21,585 nucleotides of DNA, taken from the IMG/VR virus record IMGVR_UViG_3300037217_000082, positions 1 to 21,585 of that record. One strand, written 5' to 3'. Each line of letters opens with the position of its first letter. Positions within the stretch are counted from its first letter, which is position 1. A model generated the notes under the pieces. The model saw only the letters and a program-made list of their open reading frames with translations, did no database searches and was not told where the DNA came from. Source of the stretch: a virus. The position numbers and the translations under genes were made by a program. Below are positions 14,623-21,585 of the stretch, piece after piece.

Positions 14623-14949
14623 ATGCAGTCGATCGATTGGGCTCGTCTAACGGCGGTGTGCACGCGCCGCCTGGGCGAGGACGTGCTCTACCGTCCGGCC
14701 GCGGGCGGCGAGTACCGCATCCGCGGCGTCTTCGACAGCGCCTATCGCGAACTGTCCATGGGGCGTGAGGACACGCCGATCGCCGCCGGCTCGCCCGTGC
14801 TCGGGATGCAGCCGGGCGATGTGCCGGTGCCGCTGGCGAAAGGCGATCGGCTCGTGATCGTCTCGTCCGGCGGCGCTTACACGGTCACCGAAGTGCGTCC
14901 GGACAGCCATGGCGGCGCGATCCTGATGCTGATCGGCGGCGCACCGTGA
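14623..14949 (+). CDS. head-tail attachment protein, lambda gpFII family
   Basis: Encodes 108 residues. The core YRIRGVFDSAYRELSMGRED with SPVLGMQPGDV, then LAKGDRLVIVSSGGAYTV and PDSHGGAILML, follows the lambda gpFII layout of a beta-barrel connector that caps the gpW ring and receives the tail. The length is close to gpFII (117). There is no recognisable gpFI counterpart between capsid and this gene, which is common in relatives. The stop overlaps the next GTG start by four bases. Confidence 0.78.
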   Translation: MQSIDWARLTAVCTRRLGEDVLYRPAAGGEYRIRGVFDSAYRELSMGREDTPIAAGSPVLGMQPGDVPVPLAKGDRLVIVSSGGAYTVTEVRPDSHGGAILMLIGGAP

Positions 14950-15449
14950 CCACGCTTTATACGGCAGCCATTCTCCGTGCCCTGGTGATCTCGGCGCTCG
15001 AAGCTGCGGTGTCCACGGGCGGTCTCGTCAGCCGCGTCCGCTCGCCTGGCGACGAGAGGACGGCCGAACAGGAGCTGCCTTGCGTCATCGTCCGCACCGG
15101 CCGGCAGCGGAAGGAACAGAACACGCCTGGCGCGCTCAATTTCCGCAGCACGATCGAAATCCTCGTGACGGCGCAGCTAGAAACGGCCCTGTCCGGCGAA
15201 GCCGCGCAAGACACGGCCGAGACGACGGCCTTCGCGATCGAGTCCGCGCTGTTCACCTATGCGCCGCTGCTGCGCCAGGTGCAGCAATGGAGCTACGTCG
15301 ATGAGCAGATCACCATCGTCTCGGACGGCGGCAAGCATCACGCGCAGATCGATTTCGCCTTTGCGATGACCGTCTTCGAATTCGTCCAGCCGCAAGGCGG
15401 ACAGCCTTTGACCCTCAACCCGGTTGTGCCGCGATCCGGCGGCTCTTAG
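14946..15449 (+). CDS. tail terminator / tail completion protein
   Basis: Encodes 167 residues starting at a GTG that overlaps the upstream TGA. The fold signature is a helix (LRALVISALEAAVSTG), a strand containing LPCVIVRTGRQRKE, a second FRSTIEILVTAQLE strand, a helix with AETTAFAIESALF, and a final strand DFAFAMTVFEF. This is the alpha/beta pattern of phage tail terminators such as lambda gpU and the Mu gp37/gpK group. Position at the head-tail boundary, just before the sheath gene, fits Mu gp37. It should cap the tail tube and join it to the gpFII-capped head. The exact family is by pattern only. Confidence 0.7.
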   Translation: MTTLYTAAILRALVISALEAAVSTGGLVSRVRSPGDERTAEQELPCVIVRTGRQRKEQNTPGALNFRSTIEILVTAQLETALSGEAAQDTAETTAFAIESALFTYAPLLRQVQQWSYVDEQITIVSDGGKHHAQIDFAFAMTVFEFVQPQGGQPLTLNPVVPRSGGS

Positions 15450-15460
15450 CGGAGAGCATC

Positions 15461-15646
15461 ATGCATGTGCGACCCAAAATTCCCGGCTCGATCGTGCGGT
15501 TCGAGCCGCCGTCCCGGCGCGTCCTCGATCAGGCCGGCGAAGCGGTGCCGGACACGCTCTATTGGCGCCGCCGCGTCGCCCATGAAGACGTCGTCGAATT
15601 GCCGGCCTCGGTCGGGTTCGGCGCGCATGTCCCGGCGGAGGGCTGA
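15461..15646 (+). CDS. DUF2635 protein (Mu gp38-like)
   Basis: Encodes 61 residues with GGAGAG at 15451-15456. MHVRPKIPGSIVRFEPPSRR, EAVPDTLYWRRRVAHEDVVE is the DUF2635 pattern (PG..V, then YWxRRxxxxDVV), a small protein found immediately upstream of the sheath gene in Mu-like phages. Its role is not established; its fixed place suggests a tail structural or assembly function. Three bases separate its stop from the sheath ATG. Confidence 0.8.
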   Translation: MHVRPKIPGSIVRFEPPSRRVLDQAGEAVPDTLYWRRRVAHEDVVELPASVGFGAHVPAEG

Positions 15647-15649
15647 ACC

Positions 15650-17134
15650 ATGAGCCTCATCAATGTCGGGAACTACCCGTCGAGCAACCTCGTTCCCGGC
15701 GTCTTCGGCGTCGTCAACAATTCGGGCGCCAATACGGCGATCGCTCCGCAGCGCACGATGCTGATCGGCGGCAAGACGGCGTCCGGCACCTATGTGCCGA
15801 GCATGCCGATTATCGCGACCAGCCAGGGAGATTGCGAGGTCGGGGCCGGCCAGGGCTCGATGATGGCCAGCATGCTCCGCCGCTACCGCAAGAACGACAG
15901 CTTCGGCGAAGTGTGGCTGCTGCCGATCGCCGACAACGGCCAGGCCGCGGCGGCGTCTGGTCAGATCGCGATCACCGGCACGGCGACAGCGGCCGGCGTG
16001 TTCACGCCATATATCGCCGGCCTGCGCGTGCCGGTCGGGGTCAATGTCGGCGACAGCGCCGCGACGGTCGCGGCGAACATGGTGTCGCAATGCGCGCTCC
16101 ATGCCGGCCTGCAAGCTTCGGCGACAGCAGCGGCCGGCGCCGGCACCGTCACCTTGACCGCGTTGCACAAGTCGCTGGCCGGGAACGACATCGATATCCG
16201 CCTCAACTACCGCGGCCAGGCCGGGGGCGAGGTCACGCCCGCGGGATTGACCGTCGCGATCACGCCCATGGCCGGCGGTGCGCTCAACCCGGACATCACG
16301 GCGGGCCTGGGCGCGATCGCGGGCAATCAGACCTTCGACTTTATCGTGCTGGGCTTCAACGACCCGACGTCACTTGCCGCCGTGAGCTCGTTCCTCAATG
16401 ACCAGTCTGGCCGGTGGAGCTGGTCGCAGCAGCTTTACGGCGGGGCCTGGTCGGCGGTCCGCGGCAACCTGTCGGCGCTGGCGACCTTCGGCGCGACGAT
16501 GAACGATCAGCATACGCAGATCATGGGCTTTTTCGACGTGCCGAACCCGTATTGGGAAGTCGCCGCCGATCTCACGGCCACGGCGGCATCGTCGCTACGC
16601 AGCAACCCGGCGGTGCCCCTCAACACCCTGGCCATGACGATATTGCCGCCGCCGCTGCAATCCCGCTTCACCATGAGCGAACAGAACTCGCTGCTGACGG
16701 ACGGCCTCTCGACCTACGACGTCGACGATTCCGGCACGCTGCGGATAGAGCGTTGCGTCACCACTTATCAGCGCAATGCCGCCGGTGCGCCGGACAACTC
16801 GTACCGAAACACCGAAGGGCTCTACACGCTGCAATTCTGCCTGCGTGATCTGATCGGCTATCTCAAGAGCCTGTACAGCCGCTCGATCCTCGTTGCCGAC
16901 GGCACCTCGATCCCGTTCGGCTCGTCCATGACGACGTCGCAGATCGTCCTCAAATCCGCAATCGCCCGCTACCAGCTGTATTGCAATCTAGGGCTGATGC
17001 AGAACTTCGCCATCTTCGCGAAAACCGCCACGGCCGTGAATGCCGGCGGCGGCGTGGTGCAGCTGGCTTTGCCGATGCAGCGCAGCGACCAGCTCGAACA
17101 GATCGTCGCGGCCGTCAATCTCGTCGCCGCCTGA
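15650..17134 (+). CDS. contractile tail sheath protein (Mu gpL family)
   Basis: Encodes 494 residues, the normal length for Mu gpL (495). GGAGG at 15637-15641 precedes the ATG. Features include the N-terminal VPGVFGVVNNSGANTAIAPQ segment, TMLIGGKTASGT, SMLRRYRKNDSFGEVWLLPI, the FDFIVLGFNDPTSL block and the C-terminal RCVTTYQRNAAGAPDNSYRN with TLQFCLRDLIGYLK typical of phage sheaths. The sheath surrounds the tube and contracts on infection, so this phage is a myovirus. Residues about 100-200 form the variable domain that faces outward. Confidence 0.93.
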   Translation: MSLINVGNYPSSNLVPGVFGVVNNSGANTAIAPQRTMLIGGKTASGTYVPSMPIIATSQGDCEVGAGQGSMMASMLRRYRKNDSFGEVWLLPIADNGQAAAASGQIAITGTATAAGVFTPYIAGLRVPVGVNVGDSAATVAANMVSQCALHAGLQASATAAAGAGTVTLTALHKSLAGNDIDIRLNYRGQAGGEVTPAGLTVAITPMAGGALNPDITAGLGAIAGNQTFDFIVLGFNDPTSLAAVSSFLNDQSGRWSWSQQLYGGAWSAVRGNLSALATFGATMNDQHTQIMGFFDVPNPYWEVAADLTATAASSLRSNPAVPLNTLAMTILPPPLQSRFTMSEQNSLLTDGLSTYDVDDSGTLRIERCVTTYQRNAAGAPDNSYRNTEGLYTLQFCLRDLIGYLKSLYSRSILVADGTSIPFGSSMTTSQIVLKSAIARYQLYCNLGLMQNFAIFAKTATAVNAGGGVVQLALPMQRSDQLEQIVAAVNLVAA

Positions 17135-17181
17135 TCCGGCCGTCTGCGCCTCGATCCCTCATCTTCAGCGGAGTTCCGTAA

Positions 17182-17565
17182 ATGGCCCTACTCGGATCGG
17201 TGTTCGGGCCGAACACCATTGCCGGCGCCGCCAGCGTCACCATCGCCGGCCAGCCCTACAATCTGGTCGGCGAGTTGGCCTATCAGCCGAACACCTTCAC
17301 GGCCGAAACCTTGAAGGGCATGGACGGTGTGCATGGCCGCTCGATCAAGCCCGATGCGCCCTACATGAAGTTCAAGATCCGCGACGCCCTCGGCATGACG
17401 GTGGCGACCTTCATGGCGATGGACAGCGTCACGGTGACGGCCGTGCTCGCCAGCGGCAAGAGCGTGTCCGGCGACGGCATGTGGTGCGAGGAATGCTCCG
17501 AGGTCAACACCGAGGATGCGTCCTTCGAGCTCAAATTCGCCGGCCGGCAGCTGATCGAGGGCTGA
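17182..17565 (+). CDS. tail tube protein (Mu gpM family)
   Basis: Encodes 127 residues, close to Mu gpM (118). GLGT-like tube features are AGAASVTIAGQPYNLVGELA near the start, ETLKGMDGVHGRSIKPDAP in the middle, MKFKIRDALGM, and CEECSEVNTEDASFELKFAG at the C-terminus, all fitting the Tail_tube family of Mu-like phages. Hexameric rings stack to form the inner tube through which DNA passes. It follows the sheath gene directly, as in Mu. Only a weak GCGGAG precedes the start. Confidence 0.9.
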   Translation: MALLGSVFGPNTIAGAASVTIAGQPYNLVGELAYQPNTFTAETLKGMDGVHGRSIKPDAPYMKFKIRDALGMTVATFMAMDSVTVTAVLASGKSVSGDGMWCEECSEVNTEDASFELKFAGRQLIEG

Positions 17566-17569
17566 TCCC

Positions 17570-18160
17570 ATGCGCAAGAAGCCCATTGCCGAAAAGCTGG
17601 ATATCTCCATTCCGGCGCTCACGGTCGGCGGCAAGACTGTCACGGCCTTGAACCTGGTGGAGCCGCTGTCGAAGCACGTTCAGACTGCCGGTCTGCTGCT
17701 TGTGCCCGGCCACAGCCATGCCGATCGCCGGCAGTGGCAGTTCCGGCTTGTCTCGCAAGTGACCGGCATCCCGGAAGAGGACGTGCAGAAGATCCCCGTG
17801 TCCAGGCTGGATCGTGCGTCGGCATATCTGTGGGAATGGATCGACAAGGACGCCTATCAGTTCAAATTCGACGCGGACAGCCACGTCATTACGCTGAAGA
17901 AGCCGGTCGTTCTCGAGAACGCGCAATGTGAGCGGCTGAGCCTGCGCGAACCGTTTGGCGGCGAAGTGCTGACCGCCGAACGGCGCCTGCGCCCGCCGAA
18001 CGGTTCCGGCCAGGCGCGCGACTATGAGATTGCGCTCGTAGCGCTGGTGTCCGGCGTTCAGGAACCGTTGATCCGTAATGTTCCGATTTCGCAGTTGAAC
18101 GAGGCAGTCGCGTTCTTCGCGCATTTTTTCGACGATGGCCAGGAAGCTGGCGACGCCTGA
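17570..18160 (+). CDS. tail assembly chaperone with tandem domains (Mu gp41-like)
   Basis: Encodes 196 residues. It belongs to the Mu gp41-type chaperones that coat the tape measure while the tube polymerises. Two similar halves are visible. Residues about 10-92 have LDISIPALTVGG, LNLVEP, LVSQVTGIPEEDVQKIPVSRL. Residues about 104-188 have HVITLKKPVVLEN, LSLREP, LVALVSGVQEPLIRNVPISQL. Usual members have one such domain of about 90-100 residues. The second half ends AFFAHFF, and H185-F186-F187 lies on a T TTT TTC slippery heptamer (18124-18130) leading to the -1 product. It is four bases after the tube gene. Confidence 0.82.
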   Translation: MRKKPIAEKLDISIPALTVGGKTVTALNLVEPLSKHVQTAGLLLVPGHSHADRRQWQFRLVSQVTGIPEEDVQKIPVSRLDRASAYLWEWIDKDAYQFKFDADSHVITLKKPVVLENAQCERLSLREPFGGEVLTAERRLRPPNGSGQARDYEIALVALVSGVQEPLIRNVPISQLNEAVAFFAHFFDDGQEAGDA

Positions 18161-18312
18161 TTTCCTTTCTGGCCGTCTATTACCGCTGGTCGCCGCGCGA
18201 CGTCCTGAGCATGGACATGACCCAGATGAAATATTGGGTCGAAGAAGCCGCTCTCATGAACAAGGAACGGGCCGCCGCGATCGAGAAGGCGCGGCAAGGC
18301 CGGAGACGATGA
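17570..18312 (+). CDS. -1 frameshift product of the tail assembly chaperone (gp41-gp42-like fusion)
   Basis: Reading continues in the -1 frame from the slippery T TTT TTC at 18124-18130 to TGA at 18310-18312, giving about 247 residues. The extension includes LISFLAVYYRWSPRDVLSMD, then MTQMKYWVEEAAL and a basic KARQGRRR tail. The YYRWSPxDVLxM pattern is what gpE/gp42-type chaperone extensions look like. Known biology: Mu, P2, lambda and many other tailed phages make two chaperone forms by a programmed slip at this gene, upstream of the tape measure. The fusion stop is immediately followed by the tape measure ATG, leaving no gap, which supports the extension being translated. Efficiency and any stimulatory RNA structure cannot be judged by eye. 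Confidence 0.8.
18124..18130 (+). promoter_or_regulatory. programmed -1 ribosomal frameshift site TTTTTTC
   Basis: In zero frame the heptamer reads T TTT TTC, the canonical X XXY YYZ slippery form. After a -1 slip both tRNAs can re-pair as TTT TTT. It lies 30 bases before the zero-frame stop at 18158-18160 and opens a 60-codon extension typical of tail assembly chaperones. Confidence 0.8.
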
Positions 18313-21300
18313 ATGACCGATAAGAAAGTATCGTTCATCGTCTCCGCCGTCGACGACACGTCGGAAACGCTCGACAAGGTCAACAAGCGCCTGAAGGCGC
18401 AGAACGAACCCTACGATCGTCTGAACAAGCAGTGGAAGTCGCTGAAGGAGAATAGCGGGCTCGACACGGCGGCGCGCAGCCTGCGTTCTATCGGCTCCGC
18501 CGGTGGCGATGTCGTGCGCTCGGTCGAGAAGGTCGCGGCACCGCTGGCCGCGATCACGGGCGCCGCAAGCATAGCCGGGATGACGCGGCTCATCGAAAGC
18601 TGGGAACAGCTTGGGTCGGAACTGAAGTTCTCGGCCTCGGCCATGGGCATCAACGTCTCGTCGTTGAGCCGGCTTCAGGGTGCTGCGCGCCTGGCCGGCG
18701 GCAGTGCCGACGGCATGGCGTCGGGCCTGGGCAATCTGGGCCGGGTCATGAACGATGCGGTCGGCGGGCGAAACGGCGAGGCTGTGGCGCTTTTCAACAC
18801 AATGGGCATCGCGCTCACGGATACGGCCGGCCGCGCCCGCTCCGTCGACAAGGTCATGCCCGAGCTCGCCGATAAGGTCGCGTCGATCCGCGATCCGTTC
18901 ACGCAAGCCCGCGTCGCCGGCATGCTGTTCGGCGGTGCTGCGGATTCGCTGCTGCCGGTCCTGCGCATGGGGTCGGCCGGCATGGCGGACTATGCCGCCA
19001 TGGCTGGTCGATATGGCGCCATGTCCGACGAGGGCGCGGATGCGGCCAACCGCCTGCGCCTGGCGCAAACCCGCGTCGGCCTGGCCGTCGACGGCTTGCA
19101 GAACTCGATTGCCGAGCATCTTGAGCCGATCCTCGGCCCGATGCTGACCGATTTCGCCGAATGGGTTGCGCTCAACCGGGACTGGATTGCCACCGATATC
19201 GGCGATGCGGTGAAGGAAGTCGGCGATTGGCTGCGCCGTATGGATTGGAAGGGCACGGGCGAGGAAATCAAGTCCGCGGCGGAGGCGGTCAACGGCGTCG
19301 TCCAGGCCTTCGGCGGCTGGGGCGCCGTCGTCAAATGGGTGATCGGCCTTCAGGTGGCGGGGTGGATCGCCGGCATCCTGGTGCCGATGGCGACGCTGGG
19401 CCTGTCGCTGCTGCGCATGCCGGGCGCCATTCGCGCCGTGGCGTCCGAGTTCCGCGGGATGCGCACGGCGGCGTCCGCAGCAGCCGGGGCGGCGGCGGAA
19501 ATCAAACCGCCGGCGGCGGCCGGGCCGCCCGGCAAACCCGGCGGTCTCTCGGGCAAGGCCGTGGCGTTGAGCGGCGCCGGCCTGGCGCTCGAACTGGTCA
19601 CGGCCGTGCCGGCAGTGCAGCAGCACCTGGTAGAGCAAGGCGACCTGACGGCCGATGGCGTCGCCGCCGGCAAGGGCGTTCCGGACGCAGGATTTACCCG
19701 GAACAAGATCCTGGCGGACGCGAAGGATCGCTTCGGCCCGGACACGGCCGGATTCGAGGCCTGGCAGCAGGCGCTCGACCGCAAGACGGCGCGGGACGAT
19801 CAGGACAATTCCTTCTTCGGCGCGATGAGCGGCGTCGACGAACGCAAGACGGGCCTCGGCGTCGTCACCGGCCTGTTCGACCATGGCGGCCTGTTGGGCA
19901 GCGGCTTGACCGATGCCGAAAAGCAGTCACGCCGTGACGAATATGACCGCGTCCTTGCGACCCTGCCGGCGAAGGCTACGGAACAGCCGAAGGACGGGCA
20001 GGCGCCGAAGGTGCCCGAGGCGCCCAAGGGCGCGCAGCCGTCGACAGTCCCGGAAATCCAGGGCCCGCCGGCAGACGATGCGCAACCGCCGACGGTGCCC
20101 GCTGCGGACAAGCCGGACGGTCCGGCAGAGATCGCCGGCCCGAAGGTCGAAGATTTGTGGAAGGATCTGTCGAAGGGGAAGGGCGCGGACAAGGATCGAG
20201 ACCGCGCCAGCGATCAGTACGACGCGAACGCCGTTCGCCATCCGGCGATCGCTGCGCCCGACGGCGATGCGCCGCCGACCCGCCTGGCCGATCTGGGGCC
20301 GCTCGACCTGACCGAATTGCGCGTGCTGCATGCCGATCGGATCGTGATCGACACGGCAAGTGTCGAGCTCGGCCATCGCGGAGGGCGGACGCAGCGCGGC
20401 GAAGGTGAGGCGCCAATCGGCGGTTTCGAGCATGCGTCGTTCACAGTGCCGGATCGGTCCGTGCCGCCGCCTGCATCGACGCCGACGCGCCTGGCGCCAA
20501 CGTCCAATATCAAGGTGCCGCCGATACGCGCTCCGGGCGTGCCGGGCGCTGGCACAGAGGATACGGCCGCAGCGGCTTTAGCCGATGCGCGACGGCCTGG
20601 GAAGACGGACGATCGCGGCCGGCCAGCGGCAAAGGGTGGGTTGAACGCGGCGACGTTGGAACTGCTGAATTTCTATCAGGTGCACGGGCTCAGCAAGGCG
20701 GCGGCGTCCGGCGTCGTCGCCAATGAGATCGAAGAAAGCGGCCTCAACACGAAGGCGGTCGGCGATGGCGGGCACGCGATCGGCCTGCAGCAATTGCATC
20801 CCGACCGTCAGCTTGAAGCCGAGAAATTCCTCGGCAAGCCGCTGGTCGATGCCAGCCTGACGGAGCAGGCTGCGGCGACATTGCATGAGCTGAACACGAC
20901 GGAACGACGCGCTGGCGCGCTGCTCAGCCGGGACACGACGGCGGCGCAGGCTGCGGCGGATTTCTCGCAGTACGATGAGCGGCCGGCCGACGTCGAAGGC
21001 AACAAGCGGCGCCGCGCGGCGCTGGCGGAAAAGATCTTCGCCGAGGCTCCGGACTTCAAAGCGCCGGGTCCGGCCGATCATCCTTCGCCGGTCCTGGCAG
21101 AAGCCGACAAACCGGCGCCGCCTCCCGAAAGCCCCGCGCGCGCCGAAATCGCCACAACCTCGGCCGAGGCGCCTGCCTTCGCTGCGGCCGACCCGTCCTT
21201 GCCGCAGTTCGGCCCCCCGATCGAGCTGCCCGAACTGCCGCGTGGAACGACGGGCGGCGAAGACGACGGCGACGGCAAGAACAAGCTCGACGTCCATATC

Positions 21301-21405
21301 CGCCACAGCAACGTGCCGGCGGGCACGACGCTCACCGCGGGGACGGACGGCGACATTTTCGGCGGGCCGGCACGGGTCGAGACGAGCATGGCTTTTGCGG
21401 TCTGA
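18313..21405 (+). CDS. tape measure protein with phage tail lysozyme domain
   Basis: Encodes 1030 residues; the ATG directly abuts the frameshift product's stop. The N-terminal 60 residues are charged coiled-coil (DDTSETLDKVNKRLKAQNEP). Residues about 70-330 are the helical tape region with SIAGMTRLIESWEQLGSELK and repeated Gly/Ala helices. A hydrophobic segment (about 340-372) could insert into the inner membrane. A Pro-rich linker occupies about 550-640. Residues about 777-911 match the Phage_lysozyme2 tail hydrolase pattern: SKAAASGVVANEIEESGLN, AVGDGGHAIGLQQLHPDRQ and SQYDERP, with E808 a likely catalytic acid. The protein sets tail length and should cut peptidoglycan as DNA enters. Tail length would be roughly 150 nm at 0.15 nm per residue, as a rule of thumb. 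Confidence 0.92.
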   Translation: MTDKKVSFIVSAVDDTSETLDKVNKRLKAQNEPYDRLNKQWKSLKENSGLDTAARSLRSIGSAGGDVVRSVEKVAAPLAAITGAASIAGMTRLIESWEQLGSELKFSASAMGINVSSLSRLQGAARLAGGSADGMASGLGNLGRVMNDAVGGRNGEAVALFNTMGIALTDTAGRARSVDKVMPELADKVASIRDPFTQARVAGMLFGGAADSLLPVLRMGSAGMADYAAMAGRYGAMSDEGADAANRLRLAQTRVGLAVDGLQNSIAEHLEPILGPMLTDFAEWVALNRDWIATDIGDAVKEVGDWLRRMDWKGTGEEIKSAAEAVNGVVQAFGGWGAVVKWVIGLQVAGWIAGILVPMATLGLSLLRMPGAIRAVASEFRGMRTAASAAAGAAAEIKPPAAAGPPGKPGGLSGKAVALSGAGLALELVTAVPAVQQHLVEQGDLTADGVAAGKGVPDAGFTRNKILADAKDRFGPDTAGFEAWQQALDRKTARDDQDNSFFGAMSGVDERKTGLGVVTGLFDHGGLLGSGLTDAEKQSRRDEYDRVLATLPAKATEQPKDGQAPKVPEAPKGAQPSTVPEIQGPPADDAQPPTVPAADKPDGPAEIAGPKVEDLWKDLSKGKGADKDRDRASDQYDANAVRHPAIAAPDGDAPPTRLADLGPLDLTELRVLHADRIVIDTASVELGHRGGRTQRGEGEAPIGGFEHASFTVPDRSVPPPASTPTRLAPTSNIKVPPIRAPGVPGAGTEDTAAAALADARRPGKTDDRGRPAAKGGLNAATLELLNFYQVHGLSKAAASGVVANEIEESGLNTKAVGDGGHAIGLQQLHPDRQLEAEKFLGKPLVDASLTEQAAATLHELNTTERRAGALLSRDTTAAQAAADFSQYDERPADVEGNKRRRAALAEKIFAEAPDFKAPGPADHPSPVLAEADKPAPPPESPARAEIATTSAEAPAFAAADPSLPQFGPPIELPELPRGTTGGEDDGDGKNKLDVHIRHSNVPAGTTLTAGTDGDIFGGPARVETSMAFAV

Positions 21406-21418
21406 GGGCGGGTGATCG

Positions 21419-21585
21419 ATGAGTGCCTTGGGTATCTGGGCGGCCGGGCTTCAACAGGCGAGCTGGCGCAGCGTGCCGTTCGTCGTGCGCGAGGCGACTT
21501 TGCGGGCCGGGCGCAAGACGGCCGCGCATGAGTATCCGTTTCGCGACGAAGTGTGGATCGAAGATCTGGGCAAGCAGGCACGGAA
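21419..21585 (+). CDS. DNA circularisation / baseplate hub protein, Mu gpN-like (5' part)
   Basis: The first 55 codons are present; the gene runs off the window. The ATG at 21419 lies 13 bases after the tape measure stop with GGGCGGG upstream. Visible residues ASWRSVPFVVREATLRAGRK then HEYPFRDEVWIEDLGKQAR match the DNA_circ_N domain of Mu gpN, whose hallmark is ASWRGVPF...HEYPFRD..WVEDLG. In Mu this protein is part of the tail tip/baseplate hub and was named for a proposed effect on the entering DNA. Its presence confirms that the Mu-like tail order continues beyond the window. Confidence 0.88.
   Translation, partial: MSALGIWAAGLQQASWRSVPFVVREATLRAGRKTAAHEYPFRDEVWIEDLGKQAR

Noticed and set aside
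18135-18323. Small + frame with its own ATG overlapping the chaperone end
   Set aside because: It is the +1 frame with a low-complexity Arg-rich product. The -1 frame instead gives a chaperone-like extension after a proper slippery site.
18058-19884. Long open frame on the - strand (608 codons) opposite the tape measure gene
   Set aside because: Composition is that of a high-GC shadow and the sense strand encodes a well-supported tape measure protein.
1-21585. tRNA genes, CRISPR arrays, insertion sequences, attachment sites
   Set aside because: I saw no cloverleaf, regular repeat-spacer array, transposase or att-like flanking repeat. The portal-end repeat was considered as an att or IS duplication, but it is diverged coding sequence with no transposase.

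Overview
The window is about 21.6 kb of GC-rich bacteriophage or prophage DNA. Every supported gene lies on the + strand in one tightly packed, mostly overlapping series. Base composition, codon use and family resemblances point to an alphaproteobacterial host. No integrase, repressor, lysis gene or host gene is visible, so I cannot tell an integrated prophage from a free phage, and the genus is not resolved.

Layout: (1) 1-3870 is an early/replication block: the tail end of a C5-cytosine DNA methyltransferase, four small unknown ORFs, a primase-like protein with a Toprim domain, and a P-loop helicase-like ATPase. (2) 3871-4203 is the largest gene-poor stretch, markedly AT-richer than its surroundings, with octamer repeats (TGCGTACC twice, then GGTACGCA twice in inverted orientation) around three ATACAT repeats. 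It is a candidate origin or control region. (3) 4204-4653 encodes a DUF6362-like protein with a sigma-region-4-like C-terminus, followed by a TTGACGCGTCAA palindrome and a terminator-like hairpin. (4) 4754-5515 holds an unassigned structural-type protein and a non-coding stretch resembling a lambda-type cos site. (5) 5516-14949 is a lambda-like DNA packaging and head module: terminase small and large subunits, gpW, portal, an extra gene, S49 protease, scaffold, gpD-type decoration protein, gpE-type major capsid and gpFII. (6) 14946-21585 is a Mu-like contractile tail module: terminator, DUF2635, sheath, tube, tail assembly chaperone with a probable -1 frameshift, tape measure with a lysozyme domain, and the start of a Mu gpN-like DNA circularisation protein.

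Together the genes encode a phage with a lambda/HK97-fold head on a Mu-type contractile tail. The replication block would copy the genome, the DUF6362-like protein is well placed to switch on late genes, terminase would package from the candidate cos site, and the head and tail modules follow in assembly order.

The most unusual points are: the portal C-terminus is repeated at the end of a small inserted gene just upstream of the protease; the gpD-type decoration protein carries an insertion of about 300 residues made of repeats; the tail assembly chaperone has a tandemly duplicated domain ending in a classic T TTT TTC slippery site; and the intergenic octamer array. I see no defence system, CRISPR array or clearly new multi-gene system.
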